Shown: piece by piece, positions 1-6,696 of the stretch
Numbering within the stretch: the stretch's first letter is position 1
Layout: each line of letters opens with the position of its first letter
Assembly (NCBI GenBank): GCA_030037035.1
Contig: JASHSA010000127.1
Coordinates: 1-22,643, forward strand
Length of the DNA: 22,643 nucleotides
Direction: 5' to 3'
Source of the DNA: Thermoplasmata archaeon
GTDB taxonomy: Archaea > Thermoplasmatota > Thermoplasmata > Lutacidiplasmatales > UBA184
Made by a program: the position numbers and the translations under genes
Notes under the pieces: generated by a model
What the model was told of the DNA's origin: nothing
The model's input: the letters and a program-made list of their open reading frames with translations, nothing else
Database searches by the model: none

Positions 1-1212
1 GTCCGGTCCGGCGACCCGCCGCAGCGCGCCGAGCTCGAGGGGGCGCCGGTCGCTCTCCTGGACCAGGAGCCGACCGAGCGCGGTCCGTGCCTCCCAGCGA
101 GGTTGCGGGGGATGCTCGACCCGGGTCTGGAGCACCTTCAGCTTCGGGCGGCGGCCGAGGACCTCGAGCGCCCCCGGGACGTATCCCGGGGCGGCCAGCA
201 GGTCGACGAACACCCCGTGGAGCGCTCGCGGGTCCTCCGGCCCGAGCGGGCGGTTGACCGCGACGGCGCAGCCGTACCGCGCCACCGGGTCGGTCGCGAT
301 CGCCTGCGCGAGCGCCTCCTGCACGGTCGGAGCGGAGGCGACCCCGCACGGGGTCGCATGCTTCACGATCGCCGCCGCCGGTTCGGCGAACTCCTCGACC
401 AGGCCGACCGCGGTCTCCAGGTCGAGCAGGTTCGTGTACGAGAGGGCGTCGCCCTTCAGCAGCTCGAGCTCGCGCGCCGGCTCGTCGAACGGGGACGGCC
501 CGGCCCAGCCGAACGCGCCCGCCGCCTGGTGGGGGTTCTCGCCGTAGCGCATCGGGGTCGGGTCGAGGCGGAATCGCAGCTCGGGGGGGAACGCCCGACC
601 GCTCCGGAGCGGCTCGCCGAGCCCGCGGGCGATCGCCGCGTCGTAGCGACTGCAGCGTGCGAACGCCGAGATCGCGAGCCGTCGCCGGCTCTCGGCCGAG
701 AGGCGGCCCCCGCGCGCCCGCAGCTCGGAGAGGAGGCCAGGATAGTCGGCCGGGTCGGTGGCGACCGCGACCGCGTCGTGGTTCTTCGCCGCCGCCCGGG
801 CGAGCGCGACGCCCCCGACGTCGACGTACTCCTCACGGTCGGCGGCGTCCGGCGCGTCGCGCAGGTGCTGCTCGAACGGGTAGAAGTTGACGACGACGAG
901 GTCGAAGCGGCGCAGGTGGTGCTCCTCGAGCTCGGCGAGCCCGCGCGGGCTCCGGGGGGCGAGGATCCCCCCGAAGACCGCGGGGTGGAGCGTCTTGACC
1001 CGGCCGCCGAACCATGCGTCGACCCCGGTGAGCTCCTCCAGCGACCGGCAGGGGACGCCGCCCTGCTCGAGGGCCGCTCGGGTGCCGGAGGTCGCCCAGA
1101 GCTCGACCCCGAGGTCGCGGAGGCCCGCGCCGAGCTCGGCGAGGCCGCTCTTGTCCTGGACCGAGAGGAGCGCCCGCTCGAGCCGGTGCTCGCCGTCGGC
1201 GGAGCTCGCCAC
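1..1212 (-). CDS. purH: Bifunctional purine biosynthesis protein PurH (AICAR transformylase / IMP cyclohydrolase), 3' end cut by the window
   Basis: Catalyses the last two steps of IMP synthesis in the cytoplasm: AICAR formylation with 10-formyl-THF, then ring closure. The 404 visible residues begin with the MGS-like cyclohydrolase domain (ALLSVQDKSGL near residue 14, VKTLHPAVFGGIL near 72-84, VVNFYPFE). The transformylase domain follows, with the hallmark RYGENPHQ and a KHATPCG motif (the family usually has KHxNPCG). Full-length family members are about 500-530 residues, so roughly the last 100 lie outside the window. The frame stays open upstream to an ATG at 1320, but those extra 36 residues look unrelated to PurH. 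I chose the GTG at 1212 because family homology begins about 12 residues later and a GGTAAGGAG tract lies immediately upstream. The gene is divergent from the pilin-like gene. The missing C-terminus prevents checking every catalytic residue. Confidence 0.93.
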   Translation of the reverse strand, partial: MASSADGEHRLERALLSVQDKSGLAELGAGLRDLGVELWATSGTRAALEQGGVPCRSLEELTGVDAWFGGRVKTLHPAVFGGILAPRSPRGLAELEEHHLRRFDLVVVNFYPFEQHLRDAPDAADREEYVDVGGVALARAAAKNHDAVAVATDPADYPGLLSELRARGGRLSAESRRRLAISAFARCSRYDAAIARGLGEPLRSGRAFPPELRFRLDPTPMRYGENPHQAAGAFGWAGPSPFDEPARELELLKGDALSYTNLLDLETAVGLVEEFAEPAAAIVKHATPCGVASAPTVQEALAQAIATDPVARYGCAVAVNRPLGPEDPRALHGVFVDLLAAPGYVPGALEVLGRRPKLKVLQTRVEHPPQPRWEARTALGRLLVQESDRRPLELGALRRVAGPD

Positions 1213-1292
1213 TCTCCTTACCCGGAACCGCGAGGAAGGCTGGACGATAACGTTCGCGCCGGGAGCGCCGGCGACCCCGCCGACGGCCAGAA

Positions 1293-1306
1293 GGCCTATG
1301 TAGGCC
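1293..1306. promoter_or_regulatory. Perfect 6-bp inverted repeat in the purH/pilin divergent region
   Basis: GGCCTATGTAGGCC is a perfect 6+6 palindrome with a 2-nt centre, lying between purH (start 1212) and the pilin-like gene (start 1360). The AT-rich centre is unusual in this GC-rich stretch. It could be a dyad operator or part of a TATA region. It sits 54 nt before the pilin ATG and about 80 nt before the purH GTG. This is a sequence observation only; no regulator is identified. Confidence 0.35.
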
Positions 1307-1359
1307 GTCCAGGGATTCATTCGTCCGACGGTACCAAGGTGACCGTTCGAACTCTCCCC

Positions 1360-2304
1360 ATGCGCCGGTCGCACCGCCCGAGCGACCCGGTGGCCCGTTC
1401 CGCTGCCTCCCGCCGTCGCTGGCGCCGTCGCGGACGCCGGGGTCAGGTCGCGGCGGTCGCGACGATCCTCGGCTTGCTGCTGGTCGTGACGATGATCGCC
1501 AACTACCTCTCGACCCAGCTTCCCGCCCAGATGCGCCTGAACGACGCCAACCATGCCCTGGAGGTCGAGAACCAGCTCGTACGGCTCGCGAGCACGCTCC
1601 ACGCCGCCGCCGAAGGCGACGTCGTCGGCGGGGTCTTCACCCAGCCGGTCTCCCTCGGCTCCCTCGGCGCGCCGCCGTTCGCCGCCCCGGACGGCGCCTC
1701 GATCGCGGCCGGGGACTCGGGGACGCAGTTCTCCGAGTCGTACACGGTCGCGAACGGCACCCACACCATCTCGCAAACGACAACGACGCTGATCGGGGCG
1801 TCGTTCGTCGTGCACCTACGGAACATCTACACGCCTCCCGCGGACATCGCGTTCGACCAGGGAGGGGTGGTCTACGCGCAGTCGAACGGGCTCCCGCTGA
1901 TGCTCGACCCTCCCGGGGTGAACTACACCGGGACGTCGCTGGAGGTGTGGATCCCCCAGTTCGAGGGGAGCGTCGGGAGCGAGGTCGGGGTGGGGACGGC
2001 GGAGCTGTCGGTCCGACTGGTCTCGGTGCAGGCGTTGACGCTGCCGGCCCACCACTACACCCTGGCGAGCGGCTCGTCCGTGGTGCTGACGGTGACGACG
2101 CCGTACGCGGCGGCGTGGCTCGACTACTTCAACTCGGTGGCGACGCTCGACGGGAAGGCGACCTGCGCGCCCGCGACGGCGGCGGTGTGCGTCGGCCCGT
2201 TCTCGTTCAACGGCCCGCTCGGGACCGTGACCCTCACGATACCGGCGACGACGTCGCTCCTGTTCACGATCGACGTCGCGACGTACTCCGTCGCGCTGGG
2301 GTAG
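1360..2304 (+). CDS. Type IV pilin-like secreted/membrane-anchored surface protein
   Basis: A 314-residue protein with a strongly basic N-terminus (about 30 residues rich in Arg), then GRRGQ followed by a hydrophobic helix (VAAVATILGLLLVVTMIANYL, about residues 29-49). This is the layout of archaeal class III signal peptides cleaved by a PibD/FlaK-type peptidase, with the retained helix forming the filament core or anchor. After the helix comes a charged amphipathic segment, then a Ser/Thr/Gly/Val-rich beta-type ectodomain without recognisable catalytic motifs. One Cys pair is visible near the C-terminus. The open frame extends upstream to about position 103, but that part is antisense to purH, so ATG 1360 is chosen. 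No pilus assembly genes (ATPase, TadC) are in the window. It could be a pilin or a lone surface protein of the same secretion type. Confidence 0.72.
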   Translation: MRRSHRPSDPVARSAASRRRWRRRGRRGQVAAVATILGLLLVVTMIANYLSTQLPAQMRLNDANHALEVENQLVRLASTLHAAAEGDVVGGVFTQPVSLGSLGAPPFAAPDGASIAAGDSGTQFSESYTVANGTHTISQTTTTLIGASFVVHLRNIYTPPADIAFDQGGVVYAQSNGLPLMLDPPGVNYTGTSLEVWIPQFEGSVGSEVGVGTAELSVRLVSVQALTLPAHHYTLASGSSVVLTVTTPYAAAWLDYFNSVATLDGKATCAPATAAVCVGPFSFNGPLGTVTLTIPATTSLLFTIDVATYSVALG

Positions 2305-2334
2305 CGCTCCCGCGGGCCGCGCGGACGCGCCGTC

Positions 2335-2682
2335 CTACGGCGGCGGGCTCCGTCCCATCCACGCCTTGGCGCCGACGAGCGTCCCCCACGTGCGCACCGT
2401 CCGCACCGTGCCGGACGGGCGCGCGGTCCAGGCGCCCCGCGCCGGCGCGAGGTCGGCCCCGTCGACCCTGACGATCGCCCGGCGGGCGTCGCTCCGGACG
2501 ACCCGGAACGCGAGCGAAGGGGCCCCCGAGGCCGCCAAGGCCTCGCGGAGGCGCGCCGGCCATTCGGCCGGGGAAAGCGGGCGAAGGGGTTCTCCCGCCA
2601 CCTCGACGCCGAGGTAGCGGGACCGTCGGCGGAGCGGCCTAGCGGACGAGGTCGATGACTTCCTCGCTCTCTCCGCTCGCAT
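2335..2682 (-). CDS. rnp2: RNase P protein component 2 (Pop5/Rnp2 family)
   Basis: 115 residues; part of archaeal ribonuclease P, which matures tRNA 5' ends. The Pop5/Rpp14 pattern is visible: RRRSRYLGVEV at the first strand, a helix with LSPAEWPARLREAL, the central strand AFRVVRSDARRAIVRVDG, and the terminal RTVRTWGTLVGAKAW, matching the family's conserved V-x-GT-x-(+)-A ending. The ATG at 2682 lies inside ftsZ and is preceded by GGGAGG. No ATG, GTG or TTG occurs between the ftsZ stop and the first conserved strand, so a 44-nt overlap with ftsZ is required. This implies translational coupling. The gene ends 30 nt from the convergent pilin-like gene. Identification rests on motif layout and length; sequence conservation in this family is low. 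Confidence 0.72.
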   Translation of the reverse strand: MRAERARKSSTSSARPLRRRSRYLGVEVAGEPLRPLSPAEWPARLREALAASGAPSLAFRVVRSDARRAIVRVDGADLAPARGAWTARPSGTVRTVRTWGTLVGAKAWMGRSPPP

Positions 2683-3772
2683 AGCCTCCCTTCTGGCCGA
2701 GGAGGCTCGTCGCGCGGACCCCGGTGATGATCAAGAGCACCTTGATCGTGTTCTCCAGCTCCGGGGAGTTCTCGACGGAGCAGCCCCAGATGATGCGGGC
2801 GCGCTTGGAGATCTTGCCGCCGACGAGCGCCGCGGCCTTCTCGGCCTCGCTCACCGTCATCGTCGGACCGCCGATCACGCGGACGAGCGCCCCGGTAGCG
2901 TCCTTCAGCTCGACCGAGCCGAGCAAGGGGGAGGTCAGCGCCTCGGTGACCGCCTCGGTGACCCGGTCGGTCGCGCTCTCGCTCTCGCCGAGGCCGATGA
3001 GCGCGACGCCGCCGTCCTTCATGACCGTCAGGATGTCGGCGTAGTCGAGGTTGACGAGGCCCGGGCGCGTGACGATCTCGGTGATCCCCTTGATCGCCGT
3101 CATCAGGACGGCGTCGGCGAGCTTGAACGCCGAGTCGAGCGGCATCCGGGGAACGAGCTCGAGGAGCTTGTCGTTCTGGATGACGATCGTCGTGTCGCAG
3201 ACACGGCGCAGGCGCTCGAGACCGTCGCGGGCCTGCTCCATCCTGGCGGCGCCTTCGCCGGCGAACGGCAGGGTCACGACGCCCATCGTCAGCGCGCCGG
3301 CCTCCTTCGCGAGGCGGGCGACGAGGTGTGCGGAGCCGGTCCCGGTGCCGCCTCCCATGCCGGCGGTGACGAAGACGATGTGCGCCCCGTTCAGGAACTG
3401 ACGGAGCTCTTCCTCGTTCTCGCGCGCGGCCTCCTCGCCGATCTCCGGCCGAGCCCCGGCGCCCAGTCCCTTGGTCGCCCGGCGCCCGATCAGGATCTTC
3501 CGTGGGGCGTGGATCGTCAGGAGATGCTTCGCGTCGGTGTTGATGGCGCACATCTCCGCGCCCTGGATGCCTTCCTCGACACACCGGTTGATGGTGTTCG
3601 AGCCGCCGCCGCCGCATCCGACGATGCGGATGTTGACCTTCAGCGTCTCCGCGAGCTTCGCGAGCTCCGCGTCGTCGGCGTTCTGGTACGACGGCGCCTC
3701 CGGCTTCTTTCCCTCGACCAGGGCCTGGTTGTCCTGGTGTTTTGCGATCGCTTCCTGGATGATGGACTTCAT
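2639..3772 (-). CDS. ftsZ: Cell division GTPase FtsZ
   Basis: 377 residues. A tubulin-family GTPase that polymerises at the division site. The Rossmann start (VNIRIVGCGGGGSNTINR, 46-63) is followed by the tubulin signature GMGGGTGTGS (138-147), which binds GTP phosphates. The T7 synergy loop NLDYAD (241-246) supplies the catalytic aspartates across the subunit interface, so the protein should be an active GTPase. The first 40 residues form a charged, archaeal-type extension (MKSIIQEAIAKHQ), and the C-terminus (GESEEVIDLVR) is short, without a long linker. Archaea often have two paralogues (FtsZ1, FtsZ2); the N-terminal extension looks more like FtsZ1, but I cannot settle this. ATG 3772 is the family-like start. 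The RNase P gene follows with a 44-nt overlap. Confidence 0.95.
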   Translation of the reverse strand: MKSIIQEAIAKHQDNQALVEGKKPEAPSYQNADDAELAKLAETLKVNIRIVGCGGGGSNTINRCVEEGIQGAEMCAINTDAKHLLTIHAPRKILIGRRATKGLGAGARPEIGEEAARENEEELRQFLNGAHIVFVTAGMGGGTGTGSAHLVARLAKEAGALTMGVVTLPFAGEGAARMEQARDGLERLRRVCDTTIVIQNDKLLELVPRMPLDSAFKLADAVLMTAIKGITEIVTRPGLVNLDYADILTVMKDGGVALIGLGESESATDRVTEAVTEALTSPLLGSVELKDATGALVRVIGGPTMTVSEAEKAAALVGGKISKRARIIWGCSVENSPELENTIKVLLIITGVRATSLLGQKGGYASGESEEVIDLVR

Positions 3773-3799
3773 CGTCTGTTCCCGTCCTGTTTGTCAGAC

Positions 3800-3814
3800 G
3801 AGCGTCATACGCTC
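3800..3814 (-). promoter_or_regulatory. Short hairpin in the ftsZ leader
   Basis: GAGCGT-CAT-ACGCTC forms a perfect 6-bp stem with a 3-nt loop, about 28 nt upstream of the ftsZ ATG. If transcription starts from the TATA-like box at 3838-3848, the hairpin lies in the 5' untranslated region. It could be an operator dyad or an RNA structure. No function is demonstrated. Confidence 0.3.
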
Positions 3815-3837
3815 TGCGGCGGAGATGCTGGAGGACG

Positions 3838-3848
3838 CTACATAAACG
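3838..3848 (-). promoter_or_regulatory. Candidate TATA box for ftsZ
   Basis: On the minus strand this reads approximately AACGTTTATGTAG, one of the few AT-rich octamers in the region. A start site 25-27 nt downstream would leave a leader of about 40-45 nt before the ftsZ ATG, so this transcript would not be leaderless. Assigned by composition and position only. Confidence 0.35.
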
Positions 3849-3932
3849 TTGTCGTGAAGCGGAACTTGTGCCGCAGTCAGTTGGCCACCTTCGCTCACGA
3901 TACGGTCGACAACATCAGAACCGGACCCTGAG

Positions 3933-3970
3933 GCAGGGCGGAGGCCGAGGCCGAGGCCGGTCCGCCCTGC
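3933..3970. repeat. 10-bp perfect inverted repeat enclosing a GGCCGA triplication
   Basis: GCAGGGCGGA (3933-3942) pairs perfectly with TCCGCCCTGC (3961-3970). The 18-nt interval between is almost a pure tandem repeat of GGCCGA. It lies between ftsZ and the end of the phosphoribosyltransferase gene. It could be a transcription terminator or processing hairpin for the DprA-PRTase cassette, a boundary mark of inserted DNA, or a structured leader. Archaeal termination normally depends on T-tracts, so a terminator role is only one option. Confidence 0.5.
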
Positions 3971-4014
3971 GCGGAGGCGGCCGCTTCTCGTCGCTCCGAA
4001 GGACGAAGGAATTC

Positions 4015-4023
4015 GGAAAAGAT
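4015..4023 (-). terminator. Possible T-tract terminator after the phosphoribosyltransferase gene
   Basis: About 12 nt past the TGA, the minus strand reads GATCTTTTCCG, a short T-run of the kind that can terminate archaeal transcription. It is weak (four T) and may be fortuitous, but T-runs are rare in this GC-rich window. Confidence 0.25.
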
Positions 4024-4034
4024 CCCGCCTCGAG

Positions 4035-4718
4035 TCAGGGCCGACGAAGACACCGCCCGGTTCTCTGAAGGGTGATCGTACCGGTCACGGGGTCGGTAAT
4101 CCGACCGAACTCTTCGGGGTTGCTGACTGTCCGCATCGCCGCGAAGCCGCGTACGGGCACTCCCGGGTACGACTCCATGACGCGGTTGGCCGCCCCCAAG
4201 AGTGCTGCTCCCGAGGTCACGATGTCATCGACCAAGAGGAATTCTGAAGCACCCGTTAGGTCGGTTTGAACGGCGAGGGTCTGGTAATGTAGTGACGCCG
4301 TGGGCCTCTCTGACGGCCTGCTGGTGGCCGCCTTGGGTATCGCGCGCGTTCGTTCAAGAAGCCGGGCAGATCTAGAAGCGAGTCCCGTTGCCACCAGGGC
4401 GGCGGCCAGCTCTTCGGGGATCCATAGAGATCCTTCCCTGTGGAGGGCGCTCTTGGGGAGCGGGACAACGACAGGCCTTACACGGAAGAATGGAACAAGC
4501 GGGGGGAAGGACTCCAAGCTGTTAGCGAGGTACGCCGCCATCCGCGTCGAGACGGACGTCGGTGGAGCGCCAGAGACCCTCCCTTGCTTCAGGGCGAGCA
4601 TGAGGTCTCGCGACTGCCGCCCTGCCGGACCGCCGGACCCGGCGCGAGGGGTGTAACTTAGGACCGAGGCAAAGTCAAGACGGGAGAAGCGCAGCGACTG
4701 CAAGCCCAAGATCCTCAC
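4035..4718 (-). CDS. ComF-like phosphoribosyltransferase partnered with DprA
   Basis: 227 residues. A type I phosphoribosyltransferase fold is indicated by the PRPP-binding loop LLVDDIVTSGAAL (hydrophobic-hydrophobic-DD-x-V-TSG, residues 161-173) and an upstream strand VVVPLPKS (83-90), as in ComF/ComFC proteins. The N-terminus (ASVLSYTPRAG, 17-27) also resembles ComF-type proteins, but I see no N-terminal zinc-ribbon cysteines. The substrate is unknown. Translation probably begins at GTG 4718 (or TTG 4709), inside dprA; no start codon exists just after the dprA stop, so the genes overlap by about 44 nt and are likely coupled. Codon use is more AT-tolerant than in neighbouring genes, matching dprA and suggesting joint acquisition. 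In bacteria ComF and DprA both act in natural transformation; a role in DNA uptake or in nucleotide-based conflict systems is inference. Confidence 0.75.
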   Translation of the reverse strand: MRILGLQSLRFSRLDFASVLSYTPRAGSGGPAGRQSRDLMLALKQGRVSGAPPTSVSTRMAAYLANSLESFPPLVPFFRVRPVVVPLPKSALHREGSLWIPEELAAALVATGLASRSARLLERTRAIPKAATSRPSERPTASLHYQTLAVQTDLTGASEFLLVDDIVTSGAALLGAANRVMESYPGVPVRGFAAMRTVSNPEEFGRITDPVTGTITLQRTGRCLRRP

Positions 4719-5385
4719 TGGGCAGAAGGTCTAAGATTTCGCTAGAATCGTCGAACCGAACGGCTCCGTACTCCGCCATCTTCCGGGGCCACTCCAGGCC
4801 CGGCTTTGCAAACTCTCCGGAGTGGATGAAAAGGGGGCGCCCAAGGCGCAGCGCCTCCCAACCCTGGTGGAGCGATCCGCCGCCATCCCCACTCTCCACG
4901 ATGACCGACGCGTCGGCGATGAGGGCCATCGTCCTGTTGCGAAGAACGAAGTTCTTGCCCTGGGGCGGATACCCCTCTGGGAACTGGCTGATGACGAGAT
5001 CCTTCTGCGCAATCTGCGCTTGCAGTCGTGCATTCTCGGGTGGATAGGGATGCGACAGCGGCGTGCCGAGCACGGCGATCGTCCTGCCGCCAGCCTCCAG
5101 GGTCGCCGTATGAGCTGCGGTGTCGATCCCTCGCGCGAGGCCACTGACCACGATGGAATTCGAACGAGAAAGAGCCTGAGCAAGGTTCCATGCAACCTCG
5201 CGCCCATGTTCGGTCGGCTGCCTTGTGCCGATGATCGCAACCCTTGGATGAGGGATGGGCACCCCCATTCGCCCCTGAATGTACAGCCTCTTCGGTGCGA
5301 ATTTCTGCTCAATCTCGCTCAGCGCGCCGAGAAGTTCCTGGGGAGTGACCGACCTAGGCTGCTGAGGCGAACCCTTCTTCATCAT
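4675..5385 (-). CDS. dprA: DprA/Smf-family (SLOG fold) DNA-processing protein, minimal form
   Basis: 236 residues made almost only of the DprA Rossmann-like core: VAIIGTRQPTEHG (49-61, usual G-S-R motif), VVSGLARGIDTAAH (79-92), GGRTIAVLGTPL then HPYPPEN (99-117), ISQFPEGYPP (132-141), FVLRNRTMA (146-154) and VIVESGDGGGSL (161-172, usually VVE...SGS/T). Bacterial DprA binds single-stranded DNA and loads RecA. This copy lacks room for the N-terminal HhH domain and the C-terminal winged helix seen in longer members. The start is one of two tandem ATGs (5385 or 5382), with no clear ribosome site. It overlaps the phosphoribosyltransferase gene downstream. Its GC is visibly lower than in flanking archaeal genes. 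DprA is typical of bacteria and patchy in archaea, so transfer is likely. A signalling-type SLOG enzyme is an alternative. Confidence 0.88.
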   Translation of the reverse strand: MMKKGSPQQPRSVTPQELLGALSEIEQKFAPKRLYIQGRMGVPIPHPRVAIIGTRQPTEHGREVAWNLAQALSRSNSIVVSGLARGIDTAAHTATLEAGGRTIAVLGTPLSHPYPPENARLQAQIAQKDLVISQFPEGYPPQGKNFVLRNRTMALIADASVIVESGDGGGSLHQGWEALRLGRPLFIHSGEFAKPGLEWPRKMAEYGAVRFDDSSEILDLLPSEDLGLAVAALLPS

Positions 5386-6035
5386 CGGGGGACGGTTGGC
5401 GCCGACGTCCTCATCCCGCGGGTGTTTGAGTCATGCGTACGACCTTGTCCACGACAAGCCTGACACCCCTATCACCGTTAGGCTACTTCAAACAGGTTGA
5501 GTTAGGGGATGCTGAAACCCGCAGACGGCCGGCGTGTCACTCCCCCAAGACCCACTGGCGCGCCCAGGTCACCCTCCCTGTGCCCGCAGGTGAGCGCGTG
5601 GAAACGATTCGGTTCCCTCTTGCCTACAGCACAACTTCCGTGCCGCGGAACTGTAACGTTCGCGCGGCTTCAACCCTCTCGGGAATCGGCGCGAGCAATT
5701 CGCGGCGCGCCCTCCTCCTCGAGGCCAGCGTTCGTCGCGGCACTAGACCAACAACCACTCTACGGAAAACGAATCTCGAGAATCCGGGTCTCAGCGACGA
5801 TCGCCCGTCGCGTGCAGAGCGCCCCCAAGGCGTAGCGGCCCGGAGCCGGGGAGTCGCTGACGGTGTGTCGAACGCGGACAGGATACGAGAAGCTCCGGAG
5901 CCTCGGGCAGCAGAATCGTCCTATCGTCTCCCGACGAACAGTCTCGCATAGGCCTGGTCCTGGTATGCAAGCTGGCTTCGGCCAAGCCTCGAGGTGGGAC
6001 GGACGTGGGGGCACCCGGCCGCCGTCATCCGACCT
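5386..6035. other. About 650-nt gene-poor, lower-GC stretch
   Basis: Open frames exist here (e.g. plus strand 5433-5951, minus strand 5760-6014), but their translations show no family motif, have Arg/Ser/Pro-rich composition typical of non-coding frames, and lack promoter or ribosome-site support. GC is near 62% in the line I counted (5641-5700). I see no tRNA, no repeat array and no transposase remnant. It presumably holds the promoter of dprA near its left end and may be decayed foreign DNA. Confidence 0.5.
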
Positions 6036-6464
6036 TCACCGGCCCGCGAGCGCCTTACGGATCGCGACCGGTTGGTTCGGCGGCAGTCGGTACCGTCCGA
6101 TCTCCTGGAGCCTGACCCAACGGAACTCCGTGTGTTCCTCGGGGGCCAGGCGCGGAGCTCGGGTGGTGCGGGTCGAGCACTCGTAGCAGACGATGACCGA
6201 CGTGATCCTCCTTCCGGTCGTGAACCGCGATCGGGCGATCCAGGCGTGGACCGGCCTCCCGACCTTGGCGAGGAAGCCGGTCTCTTCCCGCACCTCTCGG
6301 GCGAGGCTCTCCTCGAGGTCGTCCCCGACCTCTACTCCTCCTCCGGGCAGGTCCCACAGGTCCGGCGCGAGGTCGAGGTCTTCTCTGCGATGCAGCAGCA
6401 GGACACGGTCGCCCCTTCGGATCACTCCCTTGACGCCGATCTTGGCCGTTTGGTAGCGCGCCAT
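6036..6464 (-). CDS. Nudix hydrolase (MutT-like)
   Basis: 142 residues, the standard length of a single Nudix domain. The Nudix box spans residues 42-64 (GG-V-E-V-G-D ... REVREETGF). The second half, REVREETGF (56-64), carries the metal-binding glutamates. The first Glu of the canonical G-x5-E is Asp here (D48), a conservative change. The family hydrolyses a nucleoside diphosphate linked to another group, for example oxidised dNTPs, ADP-ribose or dinucleoside polyphosphates; the substrate cannot be told from sequence. LWDLPGGGVEVGDD and VIVCYEC are typical of MutT/ADPRase-like proteins. The ATG at 6464 gives a normal N-terminus (MARYQTAKIGVKGVI). The gene stands alone on the minus strand, divergent from the CADD-like gene, and codon use returns to the high-GC pattern. 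Confidence 0.9.
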   Translation of the reverse strand: MARYQTAKIGVKGVIRRGDRVLLLHRREDLDLAPDLWDLPGGGVEVGDDLEESLAREVREETGFLAKVGRPVHAWIARSRFTTGRRITSVIVCYECSTRTTRAPRLAPEEHTEFRWVRLQEIGRYRLPPNQPVAIRKALAGR

Positions 6465-6642
6465 CCCGTTGGGCTTCGCACCCGCCCGGCGGAGATGAAG
6501 CGCACGGTCCGCCCCCTCGGCCGTCTCGGCTGCTCGTCCACGTCAGGCTTCCACGGCAAACGCCGCGAATCTTCGGAACGGCCGCAGGGCCTCGAGCCCC
6601 CCGCTCGGTCCGACGGTCGCGGCGCCCCGCGAACGTGGCTCC

Positions 6643-6658
6643 GGCCCGAGGACGGGCC
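6643..6658. promoter_or_regulatory. Inverted repeat upstream of the CADD-like gene
   Basis: GGCCCG-AGGA-CGGGCC, a perfect 6-bp stem with a 4-nt loop, ends 2 nt before the putative BRE/TATA element at 6661. That is a plausible place for an operator. It is GC-rich in a GC-rich genome, so chance occurrence is possible. Confidence 0.28.
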
Positions 6659-6660
6659 TC

Positions 6661-6676
6661 CGAAAGCTTGTTACTC
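6661..6676 (+). promoter_or_regulatory. Candidate BRE/TATA promoter of the CADD-like gene
   Basis: CGAAAGCTTGTTACTC combines a BRE-like CGAAA with a T/A-rich element centred about 26 nt before ATG 6697. This spacing would give a leaderless mRNA, common in archaea. Confidence 0.45.
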
Positions 6677-6696
6677 CGGCCGCCTCTCGCGCCCGC

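Noticed and set aside
1213..1320. N-terminal extension of PurH to ATG 1320
   Set aside because: The extra residues look like a hydrophobic peptide not found in PurH; the GTG at 1212 gives the normal N-terminus.
103..1359. A long plus-strand frame continuous with the pilin-like gene
   Set aside because: It is antisense to the well-supported purH; the Arg/Glu-rich translation is a GC-driven shadow.
3933..3970. CRISPR-like repeat
   Set aside because: Only one dyad with 6-nt tandem units; there is no repeat-spacer periodicity and no cas gene in the window.
5433..5951. Plus-strand frame of 172 codons in the gene-poor tract
   Set aside because: No family motif, no promoter and a composition like random high-GC translation.
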